Shown: piece after piece, positions 39,194 through 47,742 of the stretch
How positions within the stretch are numbered: position 1 is the stretch's first letter
How the letters are laid out: each line of letters begins with the position of its first letter
Assembly (NCBI GenBank): GCA_017516745.1
Contig: JAFXBF010000002.1
Coordinates: 124,001-188,000, forward strand
Reading direction: 5' to 3'
DNA: 64,000 nt
DNA from: Clostridia bacterium
Lineage (GTDB): Bacteria; Bacillota; Clostridia; Oscillospirales; Acutalibacteraceae
Notes under the pieces: model-generated
Told to the model about the DNA's origin: nothing
Seen by the model: the letters and a program-made list of their open reading frames with translations, nothing else
Databases searched by the model: none
Position numbers and translations under genes: made by a program

Positions 39194-39987
39194 CGCTGAC
39201 ACACGAAAATTATTATTCCCTCGAAGCCTCGGCGGCATATATGAGCGTGTCACAGCTCAAAGCGTTTGACGAGTGCGAAGCTGCCGCAATGGCTCAGCTG
39301 AGGGGTGAATATAAAAGCATGAAAACAACACCTCTGCTTGTTGGCGGTTACGTTGACGCTTTTTTTGCAGGGGAACTTGACGAATTTAAGGAAGCAAACC
39401 CCGAAATATTCTGCAAAAACGGTAAGCTCAGAAGTGATTACGCCAAAGCTGATGAGATTATCGAACGTATACAGCGAGACGATTATTTTTATTCGTTTTT
39501 CGGCGGTGAGATTCAGCCAATAATCACGAGTAATATAGCAGGCGTGGATTTCAAATGCAAAATAGATTTCTTGCACGATGATAAGATAGTTGACCTTAAA
39601 GTTATGCGTGATTTTGCCCCGATTTACCTTCCTAACAGAGGTAGGGTTAATTTTATCGAGGCGTGGCACTATGACCTTCAAGGGGCAATTTATCAAGAAA
39701 TAGTGCGGCAGAAAACAGGAAAGAAACTTCCGTTTTACATTGCTGCCGCTACCAAGGAAGAAGTAACGGACCTTGCAATAATACAAGTACCGCAGGAAGT
39801 ACTTGATTTTGAACTGGAAGCAGCTACAGAACGTATACCGTATTATGCTGCTGTTAAAAAAGGCGTATTTGAGGCGGAACGGTGCGGCAATTGTAATTAT
39901 TGCAAATCAACGAAGAAATTAAATGCTCCTATGTCTTGGGACAAACTGTGTAACAACGATTTTTCGGAGGATATAGAAGAAAGATGA
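39190..39987 (+). CDS. PD-(D/E)XK exonuclease (RecE/AddB-like)
   Basis: 265 aa. YYSLEASAAYMSVSQLKAFDECEAA, GGYVDAFF, ...VDFKCKIDFLHDDKIVDLKVM (D...DxK) and YDLQGAIYQEIVRQKTG follow PD-(D/E)XK phage exonucleases of the RecE/Cas4-like group. A four-cysteine set near the end (CGNCNYCKSTKK) may be partial. It probably resects DNA ends for the ERF protein encoded just upstream. Confidence 0.85.
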   Translation: MTLTHENYYSLEASAAYMSVSQLKAFDECEAAAMAQLRGEYKSMKTTPLLVGGYVDAFFAGELDEFKEANPEIFCKNGKLRSDYAKADEIIERIQRDDYFYSFFGGEIQPIITSNIAGVDFKCKIDFLHDDKIVDLKVMRDFAPIYLPNRGRVNFIEAWHYDLQGAIYQEIVRQKTGKKLPFYIAAATKEEVTDLAIIQVPQEVLDFELEAATERIPYYAAVKKGVFEAERCGNCNYCKSTKKLNAPMSWDKLCNNDFSEDIEER

Positions 39988-40436
39988 TACAGGTGGATAC
40001 ACGTGAAAAGCCCCAAGCAATAAGGCAGATTCTCGCTGAATTTAAACGGCAGAACATCGAATACTTGATACAAAAACTTGATGAAGGCGACTATATGTCA
40101 GACCGTAACGGATTTCTGTGTATTGACCGCAAGCAGAATCTTTTTGAACTCTGTTCAAATATAGCGCAGGAAGAAGCTCGTTTTTGCCGCGAGTTGCAAA
40201 GAGCGACGGATAAAGGCATACATCTTGTAATTCTTTGTGAACACTCAAGTAAAATTATAAGCCTTCAAGATTTGCGCAAGTGGCATAATCCGAGAGTGCG
40301 AACATCGAAATACGCAATAAGCGGCGAAGAACTTTATCGCCGTATATGCATTTTGCAGAAGAAATATGATGTGGAATTTCAGTTTTGCACCAAAGACCAA
40401 ACGGGAAGAAAGATAATCAGTATTTTAGGAGAGTAA
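39984..40436 (+). CDS. ERCC4-type nuclease
   Basis: 150 aa. The N-terminus VDTREKPQAIRQILAEF, LDEGDYMSDRNGFLCIDRKQNLFELCSNI contains the ERCC4/XPF nuclease residues (DTRE, D, IDRK). Probably a structure-specific nuclease for recombination or replication intermediates. Overlaps the previous gene by 4 bp and is followed directly by SSB. Confidence 0.85.
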   Translation: MIQVDTREKPQAIRQILAEFKRQNIEYLIQKLDEGDYMSDRNGFLCIDRKQNLFELCSNIAQEEARFCRELQRATDKGIHLVILCEHSSKIISLQDLRKWHNPRVRTSKYAISGEELYRRICILQKKYDVEFQFCTKDQTGRKIISILGE

Positions 40437-40438
40437 AA

Positions 40439-40876
40439 ATGCTTAACTGTGCAATATTAATGGGTCGGCTCGTTGCTGACCCCGAACTTAAAACAACCAC
40501 AAATAATATCAGCGTAACGTCGTTCAGAATTGCGGTTGACCGCAGCTTTCAGAAGCAAGGCGAAGAACGGCAGGCAGATTTTATCGACATTGTTGCGTGG
40601 CGACAGACTGCGGATTTTGTTACACGTTATTTCCGCAAGGGCTCAATGATAGCTGTTCAAGGCTCTATACAGACCCGTAGTTATGAGGACAAGCAGGGTA
40701 ATAAGCGTACAGCCGTTGAGGTCGTCGCCGATACCGTCAGCTTCTGCGGCTCAAAAGCAGAAACAGGCACCGCTGCACCGGGCTTTCCGCCTGTTGTCGC
40801 TGCTCAGAGGTCTTCGCCCGATGTCGCTTTTTCCGATGTAGAAGAAGACGATGACGACGAATCAGTGCCGTTTTGA
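40439..40876 (+). CDS. ssb: Single-stranded DNA-binding protein
   Basis: 145 aa from ATG 40439 (GGAGAG upstream). OB fold with LMGRLVADPELKTT, VTSFRIAVDR, DIVAWRQTADFVTRYFRKGSMIAVQGSIQTRSYEDKQGNKR. The acidic tail EEDDDDESVPF is the protein-interaction tip. Phage-encoded partner of the recombination and replication proteins nearby. Confidence 0.95.
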   Translation: MLNCAILMGRLVADPELKTTTNNISVTSFRIAVDRSFQKQGEERQADFIDIVAWRQTADFVTRYFRKGSMIAVQGSIQTRSYEDKQGNKRTAVEVVADTVSFCGSKAETGTAAPGFPPVVAAQRSSPDVAFSDVEEDDDDESVPF

Positions 40877-40887
40877 GGTGAGGGACT

Positions 40888-41037
40888 ATGAATAATTATA
40901 ATTCGTTCAGAGCAGTAATGACTGCGCTGATTATTGTCGGAGTTGTTCTGTTGTTGGTATTGGGATATGCCAGGGCAGATGCAATTATAAGCAGTGATTT
41001 GCCTGACTGGTTGAAATATTTTCTCTTAAGAAGGTAA
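40888..41037 (+). CDS. Very small phage membrane protein
   Basis: 49 aa. GAGGTGAGG lies 5-13 nt before ATG 40888. One hydrophobic helix (VMTALIIVGVVLLLVLGYA) then a short external tail ending WLKYFLLRR. Fits snugly between ssb and the methyltransferase, so it is probably real. Function is unknown. Confidence 0.6.
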   Translation: MNNYNSFRAVMTALIIVGVVLLLVLGYARADAIISSDLPDWLKYFLLRR

Positions 41038-41041
41038 CCCA

Positions 41042-42451
41042 ATGAACATATTAAGCCTATTTGACGGAATGGGGTGCGGATATATAACCTTGCGAGAGCT
41101 TGGCGTACCCGTTGACCGATATGTAGCGTATGAAATTGACAAATACGCTATACAAACAGCCCTGCACAACTTCCCCGATATTGAACAGAGGGGTGATGTC
41201 AAGACCGCAGATTTTACTGAATTTGAGGGCTTTGACTGGGTGCTTGCAGGCTTCCCTTGCACCAAATTCAGCATAGCACAAAAGAAGGACAGGGAAACCA
41301 AGCCTTACAGCGGTGAAGGCTGGGAACTGTTCGAGGAAGCGTGGCGAGCTGTGCAGGAAGCAAAACCAAAATATTTTCTCTTTGAGAATAACAAATCAAT
41401 GGCGAAAGCCGTTCAGCAAGAAATATCAAAGATAATCGGCTTTGAGCCGGTACTGATTAATTCGGCTCTTGTATCGGCGCAGAACAGACAGCGCATTTAC
41501 TGGGTCGGTGTCCGCAACGCAGACGGCACATATTCAAAGGTTGCCGTTGAACAGCCTGCCGACAGAGGAATATTACTCAAGGATGTGCTTGATGATAGTT
41601 GCTTTGTGGAACGTGACAAAGCATATTGCTTGAAACATCAGGCAGGCAACGCAAGGGATTATTTCAAGAAGCATCATACCAATGTGAAGTTTGAACCTGT
41701 AATTTTTCAAACACCAAGAGGAAAAAATATCGGTGGTGCAAAATACAATAAATCGCCAACGCTTACCGCCAATGGTTCTTGGGTTGAAAACAATAAAGTT
41801 GTTGAGCCTGTCTGTGTTGCAGAGCGTGGCAGGTACACCGACAGCGGAAACCGTTCACAAAGAGGCAACAATCCCGTTGAGCAGTTTTACGAGGCCAGGG
41901 AAGACGGCAAAACAAACGCACTTACAACTGTGCAGAAAGATAATGCAGTAGCAGAGCCTGTACGCATCGGCACGTATCCGAACAATGCGAAAAATCCAAA
42001 GCACGACAGCCAACAATACCGCATTTATAGCCACGAAGGGAAAAGCGTTGCTTTGTGCGGTAACGGCGGCGGTATGGGTGCAAAAACAGGACTTTACGCA
42101 ATACCCGTTGAATTTGCCGACGGAATACCGACAAAAGCAATATCCGCAGCTGACGGAAAGGTTTATCCCGTTTATGAGGTCAAGAACGGACTTATAACCG
42201 TTAAAGGTAAGCAGTACCCGATTAAGCTGAAAGACGGTTATTACATAATTCGCAAGCTGACCGTAAGCGAGTGCCGCAGGTTGCAGACCATACCCGATTG
42301 GTACGAAATGCCGTGCTCGGATTCGCAGAATTATAAAATACTCGGCAACGGCTGGACAGTAGAGGTAATTAAACATCTCGTCAGCTCGGCATTGGCTCAC
42401 GAAACCCCACAGCGAATATACAGCGATTTTATGAAAGGATGCGAGATATGA
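41042..42451 (+). CDS. Phage C5-cytosine DNA methyltransferase
   Basis: 469 aa. Motif I LSLFDGMGCGYITLRELG, the Pro-Cys motif as GFPCTKFS (C73), ENN for the ENV motif, and QNRQRIYWVG (QxRxR motif VIII) are present. The C-terminus has RxLTVSECRRLQTIPDWYEMPCSDSQNYKILGNGWTVEVIKHL. The middle 200 residues are the target-recognition part and hold repeated EPV-x-x-x-RGR-like units. It probably protects phage DNA from host restriction. Next to an adenine methyltransferase (4-bp overlap). Confidence 0.92.
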   Translation: MNILSLFDGMGCGYITLRELGVPVDRYVAYEIDKYAIQTALHNFPDIEQRGDVKTADFTEFEGFDWVLAGFPCTKFSIAQKKDRETKPYSGEGWELFEEAWRAVQEAKPKYFLFENNKSMAKAVQQEISKIIGFEPVLINSALVSAQNRQRIYWVGVRNADGTYSKVAVEQPADRGILLKDVLDDSCFVERDKAYCLKHQAGNARDYFKKHHTNVKFEPVIFQTPRGKNIGGAKYNKSPTLTANGSWVENNKVVEPVCVAERGRYTDSGNRSQRGNNPVEQFYEAREDGKTNALTTVQKDNAVAEPVRIGTYPNNAKNPKHDSQQYRIYSHEGKSVALCGNGGGMGAKTGLYAIPVEFADGIPTKAISAADGKVYPVYEVKNGLITVKGKQYPIKLKDGYYIIRKLTVSECRRLQTIPDWYEMPCSDSQNYKILGNGWTVEVIKHLVSSALAHETPQRIYSDFMKGCEI

Positions 42452-43284
42452 ACGCTATATTCAGATACCCGGGCTCTAAATGGAGTTTGGCGGAATGGAT
42501 TATATCGCATTTCCCCGAAGGCTATGAAAAAATGGTCTATCTTGAGCCGTTTGTTGGCTCGGGTGCGGTGTTCTTTAACAAACTTCCGGGAACAGTTGAA
42601 ACCATTAACGACCTTGACAGCGATATAGTGAATTTATTCTATGTATTGCGTGAACACCCGGAAGAACTGCGGAGAATGCTTGAACTGACACCGTTCAGCC
42701 GTGAGGAATACGACAAATCTTTTGAGCCCTGCGAAGATTCAATAGAAAAAGCCCGAAGATATATAGTTAAAACCACTCAGGCTATCGGCGCAAAACTTGA
42801 CGGTAAATGTGGTTGGCGAAACCATAAACAAACGAAAATCGGCGGTAGTGCCTGTAAGTGGAACGGTATTACTCGAACACTCGATACAGCTGCTACAAGG
42901 CTTAAAGGCGATACAACACACCTTGTTCAGATTGAGCATATGGACGCACTACGGCTTGTCGAAAGATATAACAATCCCGATGTGCTTATGTACCTTGACC
43001 CGCCCTATGTGCGTTCATCACGCAGAAGCGGCCGCTTATATAAGCACGAAATGAACGATACACAACAGCAACAGCTGCTTGAACTGATAACTGTCAGCAA
43101 GGCTCAAATCGTAATTTCGGGCTATGATTCGCAGTTGTACAATGACTGCCTAAAGGGTTGGAACAAATACCACCACATATCACAAACAACATCAACAGAA
43201 AAAGCAGACGAGTATATTTGGCTCAATTACGAGCCGCCTGCGAGGCAGTATTCACTTTTTGATGGAGGTGCGAGTGATGTTTGA
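42448..43284 (+). CDS. Phage N6-adenine DNA methyltransferase (Dam/D12 class)
   Basis: 278 aa from ATG 42448 (ATGA overlap with the preceding stop). FRYPGSKWSLAEWI (motif X), YLEPFVGSGAVFF (motif I, SAM binding) and VLMYLDPPYVRSS (catalytic DPPY, residues 184-187) give a complete D12-class enzyme. It methylates adenine in double-stranded DNA, likely GATC-like, but the site cannot be read from sequence. Confidence 0.92.
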   Translation: MNAIFRYPGSKWSLAEWIISHFPEGYEKMVYLEPFVGSGAVFFNKLPGTVETINDLDSDIVNLFYVLREHPEELRRMLELTPFSREEYDKSFEPCEDSIEKARRYIVKTTQAIGAKLDGKCGWRNHKQTKIGGSACKWNGITRTLDTAATRLKGDTTHLVQIEHMDALRLVERYNNPDVLMYLDPPYVRSSRRSGRLYKHEMNDTQQQQLLELITVSKAQIVISGYDSQLYNDCLKGWNKYHHISQTTSTEKADEYIWLNYEPPARQYSLFDGGASDV

Positions 43285-44119
43285 CATAATTCGTGTGTTT
43301 CCTCGGCGGACTTCATACATGCCCGATGATGATATGGTTTTCATCGGTATGCCGCCGCTTATAATTCCCGAACATAAGGAAGTGCATATTTCTTGTTCGT
43401 TCACTTGGGATAAAGAATATTGCAAAGAACTTGCTTTCCAATGGGAATGGCGTACAGATAAGCCCGTAAAGCTCGGCGGTCCTGCATTCAACAGCCCTGC
43501 GGAAGATTTTGTACAGGGTTTGTATATCAAGAAAAACATTATCTTCACTACACGAGGGTGTAACAATAATTGCCCATGGTGTTGTGTTCCGAAACTCGAG
43601 GGAAAGCTGAAAGAATTGCCAATTTGCGAGGGCAATATTATACAGGACAACAATTTTCTGCAAGCAAGTAGAGCCCACAAAGACAAGGTTTTTGAAATGC
43701 TTAAACATCAAAAAGGTATATGTTTCAAGGGTGGGCTTGAAGCTGATTTGATAGACGACCATTTTATCAACGGCATTTCTAACCTGAGCATTAAAGAATT
43801 GTGGCTTGCTTGCGATACCGATGCACGGTTGCCCGAATTTAAAAAGGCTTGTGAAAAACTCGCAAAAGCAGGTTTTAACCGCAACAAAATCAATTGCTAT
43901 GTGCTGTCATACGGAAAAGACCGTGACAAGGACGAAGCAAGGGCAAGGGCGGTTTATGAAGCAGGCGCAATGCCGTTTGTTCAGCTTTACAGAGATTTTT
44001 CGGACACCAAAACCGAATATGATGCCGACTGGAACGCTTGGGCGAGAATGTGGCAGAGACCTGCAGCAACAAGAGCCCATATGGAAAACGGCACAGATTA
44101 CAAAGATTTTAGGACGTGA
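43277..44119 (+). CDS. Phage radical SAM protein
   Basis: 280 aa from ATG 43277 with GGAGGT 7 nt before it (earlier ATGs are inside that site). The CxxxCxxC cluster motif reads TTRGCNNNCPWC (C95, C99, C102), ligating a 4Fe-4S cluster that cleaves SAM. A half TIM barrel with KGICFKGGLEADLID and LWLACDTDA follows. No SPASM extension. Substrate is unknown; the following gene is PAPS-reductase-like. Confidence 0.82.
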   Translation: MFDIIRVFPRRTSYMPDDDMVFIGMPPLIIPEHKEVHISCSFTWDKEYCKELAFQWEWRTDKPVKLGGPAFNSPAEDFVQGLYIKKNIIFTTRGCNNNCPWCCVPKLEGKLKELPICEGNIIQDNNFLQASRAHKDKVFEMLKHQKGICFKGGLEADLIDDHFINGISNLSIKELWLACDTDARLPEFKKACEKLAKAGFNRNKINCYVLSYGKDRDKDEARARAVYEAGAMPFVQLYRDFSDTKTEYDADWNAWARMWQRPAATRAHMENGTDYKDFRT

Positions 44120-44123
44120 TGAA

Positions 44124-44989
44124 ATGCCTGAACACGTATTAGACTTGAGCTATGGCAAGGACAGTTTTGCTTGCCTCGGTGCTATAAAACACCTTGGCTT
44201 ACCACTCGATAGAATTGTTCACGCCGAAGTGTGGGCAACGGACACAATTTCTGCGGATTTGCCGCCTGTGGTCGAATTTAAAAAACACGTAGATAAAATT
44301 ATCAAGCAACGCTACGGTATCGAGGTAGAGCATATTTGTGCGTTAAAAGCGCACGGGAGGGTGGAGGCAAGCAAACATACGAATCAATGTTCTATCACGA
44401 GTTGCAGAGTGGAAAATTTGCAGGCACAATCAAAGGATTTCCGCAAACAATCTGCTCTTGGTGCAAGAAACTCAAATACGAGAACGGCGGCGTTGACATA
44501 CGAAGATATGTTTTATCAACAATGTGTGAAAACACCAAAGATTTACGGATTTCCTCACGGGAGGACGGAGTGGTGCAATACCTCGGAATTGCGGCAGACG
44601 AGCCTTTGCGCATAGCGAGGCACATTAACCGTCCCGGCTATATCTTGCCGCTTGTTGAAATCGGTTGGGAAGAAGATTACTGCGGATTATGGTGTCAGTA
44701 TAACGACCTGCTTTCACCTATATACACCGATTCAGCCCGTGGCGGCTGTTGGTTTTGCCACAATCAATCTGTCGGTCAGTTGCGATTACTGCGCCGTAAT
44801 TATCCCGATTTATGGGCTTTACTGCTGAAATGGGATAAGGACAGCCCCGTATCATTCAAGCCCGACGGACACACCGTACACGATTTTGACCGCCGTTTTC
44901 AGCTTGAGGATGAAGGCTTTATATTGCCCGATGACCCGAAATTCCGTTGGGCGTGGCTCGATGGAGATATACAAATGAAATGGTTTTGA
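44124..44989 (+). pseudogene. Phage PAPS-reductase-like PP-loop protein, broken by a frameshift
   Basis: The first frame from ATG 44124 reads EHVLDLSYGKDSFACLGAIKH (PP-loop SxGKDS) to about HICALK (44351). The family-like reading then continues one base back, KSAREGGGKQTYESMFYH...KGFPQTICSWCKKLK...VVQYLGIAADEPLRIARHI...ARGGCWFCHNQSVGQLRLL to a stop at 44989. Joined, it would be about 288 aa, the size of phage PAPS-reductase/DndC-like proteins, which adenylate or reduce sulfur substrates. The shift is near GTTAAAAG (44342-44349), not a canonical slippery heptamer, so decay or sequence error is likelier than programmed shifting. Confidence 0.72.
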
Positions 44990-45003
44990 AAGGAAACAAC
45001 ACA

Positions 45004-45273
45004 ATGAAACCGATTAAAAAAAGTGAATTATACAACTGCCCGAACTGCAACGCTTGTTTTGAAGTGGAGCAGGGCGAAGAAATGCCCGGTTACTGCAAGC
45101 GGTGTGAAACCGAGTTTGACGAGCCGACACCGACACGCTATAAGCTGCTTAAACTGGTTGACGGTGAATGGTATGCAGAGGGTACTTACGATACACCCGA
45201 AGCACTTGTAACAGCGGCGCACTACCTCGGCACGCTCGGATATGAACAGGTTAAGGTTGAAAGGGTGGTGTAA
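45004..45273 (+). CDS. Phage zinc-ribbon protein
   Basis: 89 aa from ATG 45004 (AAAGGAAAC upstream). NCPNCNACFEVE...GYCKRCETEF is a CxxC...CxxC zinc ribbon. The C-terminus is beta-rich (LKLVDGEWYAEGTYDTPEALVTAAHYLGTLG). Unrecognised family. Confidence 0.7.
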   Translation: MKPIKKSELYNCPNCNACFEVEQGEEMPGYCKRCETEFDEPTPTRYKLLKLVDGEWYAEGTYDTPEALVTAAHYLGTLGYEQVKVERVV

Positions 45274-45275
45274 TT

Positions 45276-45749
45276 ATGGCAGCTAACGAGAAATCCTCGG
45301 CGGTTCTTACCGATGCGGAGTTTAAAAAGGCGTTGGAGTGCCACGCTAACTCTGATTTAGCAACTTGTAAAGTATGTCCTTTGCTCAATAGACCAGGTTG
45401 TGCATATACTTTGAGCGAAATTGCCCTTGACCTTATCAACCGCCTTGAAGCAGACAAAGAAGCTCTTATCGCAGGTCAGGAAACTTTGCAGAAGGCTCTT
45501 GCAGATAAGAATGCAGAGATTGAGAAGCTGAAAAACGAATGTTTCGGATTGAGCATTCAATGTATTGCAATGAAAGATTGCATTGTTACTGCGGCGGAAG
45601 AAGCAGTCCAAGAGTTTGCGGAGAGGTTGAAAGAAAGAGCAAAAGAAACTGTTGTGTATAAGAACGAGTTGTGTGTAATGGGTGCACCTTTTGTCAATGT
45701 AAAGGACATCGACAACCTTGTAAAAGAAATGGTTGGTGAAACCGAATGA
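45276..45749 (+). CDS. Hypothetical phage protein with Cys motif and coiled coil
   Basis: 157 aa. The N-terminal EFKKALECHANSDLATCKVCPL holds a small Cys cluster. Residues about 55-125 form a coiled coil (LEADKEALIAGQETLQKALADKNAEIEKLKNE). Similar small proteins are common in Firmicutes prophages. Function is unknown. Confidence 0.7.
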   Translation: MAANEKSSAVLTDAEFKKALECHANSDLATCKVCPLLNRPGCAYTLSEIALDLINRLEADKEALIAGQETLQKALADKNAEIEKLKNECFGLSIQCIAMKDCIVTAAEEAVQEFAERLKERAKETVVYKNELCVMGAPFVNVKDIDNLVKEMVGETE

Positions 45750-46225
45750 AAGCAGTTTTAATCAGCATTCAGCCGAAATGGTGTGAGCTTATTGCAAACG
45801 GCAAGAAGACGGTTGAGGTAAGGAAAACAAAGCCGAAACTTGAAACACCGTTTAAGTGCTACATATATCAGACCCGAAAAACATGGGTATATGACATTTA
45901 CAGCCGTATCGCAGATTGGCAAGGCAAAGTCATAGGCGAGTTTGTGTGTGACACAATTATTGCTGACAAAACATTCGGACACGATGCTCTTTTTAATGCA
46001 ATGTCTTGTATGAGCGTTGCTGAAATTGCTTCATATTGCGTTAAAAATCCAATGTACGGCTGGCACATATCCGACCTTGTAATCTATGACAAGCCGAAAG
46101 AGTTGAGAGAGTTTCATTTGCCTTGCATTCCTGAATGTGATGGACTATGCGAATACGGATGTTTAAGACCGCTCAAACGCACGCCGCAGTCTTGGTGCTA
46201 TGTTGAAAGGTTGGGCGAGGGTTGA
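45746..46225 (+). CDS. ASCH/PUA-like phage protein
   Basis: 159 aa. KAVLISIQPKWCELIANGKKTVEVRKTKPKLETPFKCYIYQT is the ASCH-type RNA/nucleotide-binding pattern (ISIQPKW, GxKTxExR). A C-terminal Cys-rich tail follows (PCIPECDGLCEYGCLRPL). Some ASCH proteins bind or cleave RNA or modified nucleosides. A regulatory role is possible. Overlaps the previous gene by 4 bp. Confidence 0.78.
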   Translation: MKAVLISIQPKWCELIANGKKTVEVRKTKPKLETPFKCYIYQTRKTWVYDIYSRIADWQGKVIGEFVCDTIIADKTFGHDALFNAMSCMSVAEIASYCVKNPMYGWHISDLVIYDKPKELREFHLPCIPECDGLCEYGCLRPLKRTPQSWCYVERLGEG

Positions 46226-46404
46226 TGTCTTGGACTGAGGAGGAAACCATAAGCCTTGCAAGAACTGATATTATAGCATTGAAAACTGTGAAATCATCAG
46301 AAATTTATAAAGTGATGACAGAATATAAGTGCGATTATCTTGAGGCAAAAAGAATTATACAACAAAGGAGTGACAACAATGCCGATAAAAAATTACACAA
46401 CTAA
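46225..46404 (+). CDS. Small hypothetical phage protein
   Basis: 59 aa from ATG 46225, overlapping the previous stop (TGATG). SWTEEETISLARTDIIALKTVKSSEIYKVMTEYKCDYLEAKRII looks like a small helical, possibly DNA-binding protein. It overlaps the next gene by 26 bp. Confidence 0.5.
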   Translation: MSWTEEETISLARTDIIALKTVKSSEIYKVMTEYKCDYLEAKRIIQQRSDNNADKKLHN

Positions 46405-46792
46405 AGTTGATGTTTATACAACTATTGGTGCAATACAAGGTTGCCTTGTAAAACATGGCGCACGGCAAATTATGCAGAACTATGATGATAACGGTGAGCC
46501 GCAGGCTCTGTGCTTTTCAATAGAAACACCTTTTGGAATGCGCGGTGTCAGACTTCCTGCAAATGTTGAAGCGGTACAACGCGTTCTGCTTCAGCAAAAA
46601 GTGAAGTGCGATAAAGTTCAAGCAGCTCGTGTCGCTTGGCGTATTGTTAAGGACTGGGTAGAAGCACAAATGGCTATCCTTGAATCCGAAATGGTTGGTA
46701 TGGATGAGATTTTCCTGCCGTATATGCTTAATTCTGCCGGCAATACCGTGTATGAGCTTTACAGTAAAAATCAATTAATGCTGGAGGGCTGA
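46379..46792 (+). CDS. Hypothetical phage protein
   Basis: 137 aa from ATG 46379 with AAAGGAG 8 nt upstream. VDVYTTIGAIQGCLVKHGARQIMQNYDDNGEPQALCFSIETPFGMRGVRLPANVEAVQRVLLQQKVK is a pattern found repeatedly in Firmicutes prophages. No function known. Confidence 0.75.
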   Translation: MPIKNYTTKVDVYTTIGAIQGCLVKHGARQIMQNYDDNGEPQALCFSIETPFGMRGVRLPANVEAVQRVLLQQKVKCDKVQAARVAWRIVKDWVEAQMAILESEMVGMDEIFLPYMLNSAGNTVYELYSKNQLMLEG

Positions 46793-46794
46793 CA

Positions 46795-46998
46795 ATGTTC
46801 AAAACAAGGGAATGTAATGAATGCATTCACGAAAAAATATGCAACTTTAAAACCGAATACAACAATATGTTTAACGCACTATTCGATGAAACTTACCCGG
46901 TCAGACTGGGCGAACACAAGAAAATAGGAGATTCCGAAATTAGAGTTTTTTTGGAGTGCCCGCATTTCATAAGAAAAGAAGGTGCTGACAATGGCTGA
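46795..46998 (+). CDS. Small Cys-containing phage protein
   Basis: 67 aa. TRECNECIHEKICNFKTEYNNMFNALF, later FLECPHF. The Cys pattern suggests a small metal site. Overlaps the next gene by 8 bp. Unrecognised. Confidence 0.6.
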   Translation: MFKTRECNECIHEKICNFKTEYNNMFNALFDETYPVRLGEHKKIGDSEIRVFLECPHFIRKEGADNG

Positions 46999-47269
46999 GT
47001 TCATAGAGCGTGAAGCGTTAATAAAAAGCGATGACTGGCAGAGCTTAAAAAGTGATTTTGATAAAGCAAGGGCACACATCATAATTTTAGGTCAACCTGC
47101 CGCTAATGTGGTTGAGGTTGTAAGGTGTAAGGAGTGCCGATATAGCAATCCGCATTTGCATTATTTCTACTGCGAAAATGACAATGCTCCGTGGGCTGAA
47201 AATACTATGGCAAACCTTGTAGATGCAAACGATTTTTGCAGCTACGGTGAGAGGAGATGCGAAGAATGA
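46991..47269 (+). CDS. Cys-rich phage protein (CKEC...FCSYGERR type), copy 1
   Basis: 92 aa from ATG 46991 (AAGGTG upstream). EFIEREALI... then VVRCKECRYSNPHLHYFYCENDN...DFCSYGERR, a four-Cys zinc-ribbon-like end that recurs in the gene ending at 48064. A common but uncharacterised prophage protein type. Confidence 0.72.
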   Translation: MAEFIEREALIKSDDWQSLKSDFDKARAHIIILGQPAANVVEVVRCKECRYSNPHLHYFYCENDNAPWAENTMANLVDANDFCSYGERRCEE

Positions 47270-47742
47270 AAGACAAGCTGATTGAACTATTGAGCAGCTG
47301 CCCGACAGACCCCGAAGGGAACAGAAATGTTGCGGTAATTGCACAGCATTTGCTCGACAACGGTGTGGTTGTGTTTGACAACGATGTTGTATCGCCCGAA
47401 AACAGACCGCTTATTCAGACTGTTGCCGGTATGCCTGTAAATGAGGTTATTGACCTTGTAAAAGCAAAGCAGGAAGGCAGAATTATTGTGCCGCCGTGCA
47501 AAGTGGGCGATACGGTGTATTATAATCTCGGCAAAAATGCGAGTTTGCCCTTCGGAACCAGAAGAACAATAGCTCTACCAGTTGGAGCAATAGCAAGTAT
47601 GAAATATAAAAAAGATTGGTTTGTGAGGACTGAGTTTGGCGGTGCTATAGGAGATTTTTATTTTTCCGATTTCGGCAAAACAGTATTCCTCACCCGGGAA
47701 AAAGCAGAAAAAGCGTTGAAGGAGTATGAAAGCGATGCGTGA
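47266..47742 (+). CDS. Hypothetical phage protein
   Basis: 158 aa from ATG 47266 (4-bp overlap). KDKLIELLSSCP...VAVIAQHLLDNGVVV, then IIVPPCKVGDTVYYNLGKN and a C-terminal FYFSDFGKTVFLTREKAEKAL. The last part (VGDTVYY..., VFLTREEAEKAL) is shared by many Firmicutes prophage proteins. Function is unknown. Confidence 0.72.
   Translation: MKDKLIELLSSCPTDPEGNRNVAVIAQHLLDNGVVVFDNDVVSPENRPLIQTVAGMPVNEVIDLVKAKQEGRIIVPPCKVGDTVYYNLGKNASLPFGTRRTIALPVGAIASMKYKKDWFVRTEFGGAIGDFYFSDFGKTVFLTREKAEKALKEYESDA

Noticed and set aside
41855-42400. Minus-strand frame of 181 codons within the cytosine methyltransferase
   Set aside because: Antisense shadow of a gene with conserved motifs.
43806-44123. Plus-strand frame extending the PAPS-reductase-like gene upstream
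   Set aside because: It overlaps the radical SAM gene in another frame; the ATG at 44124 gives the true family start.
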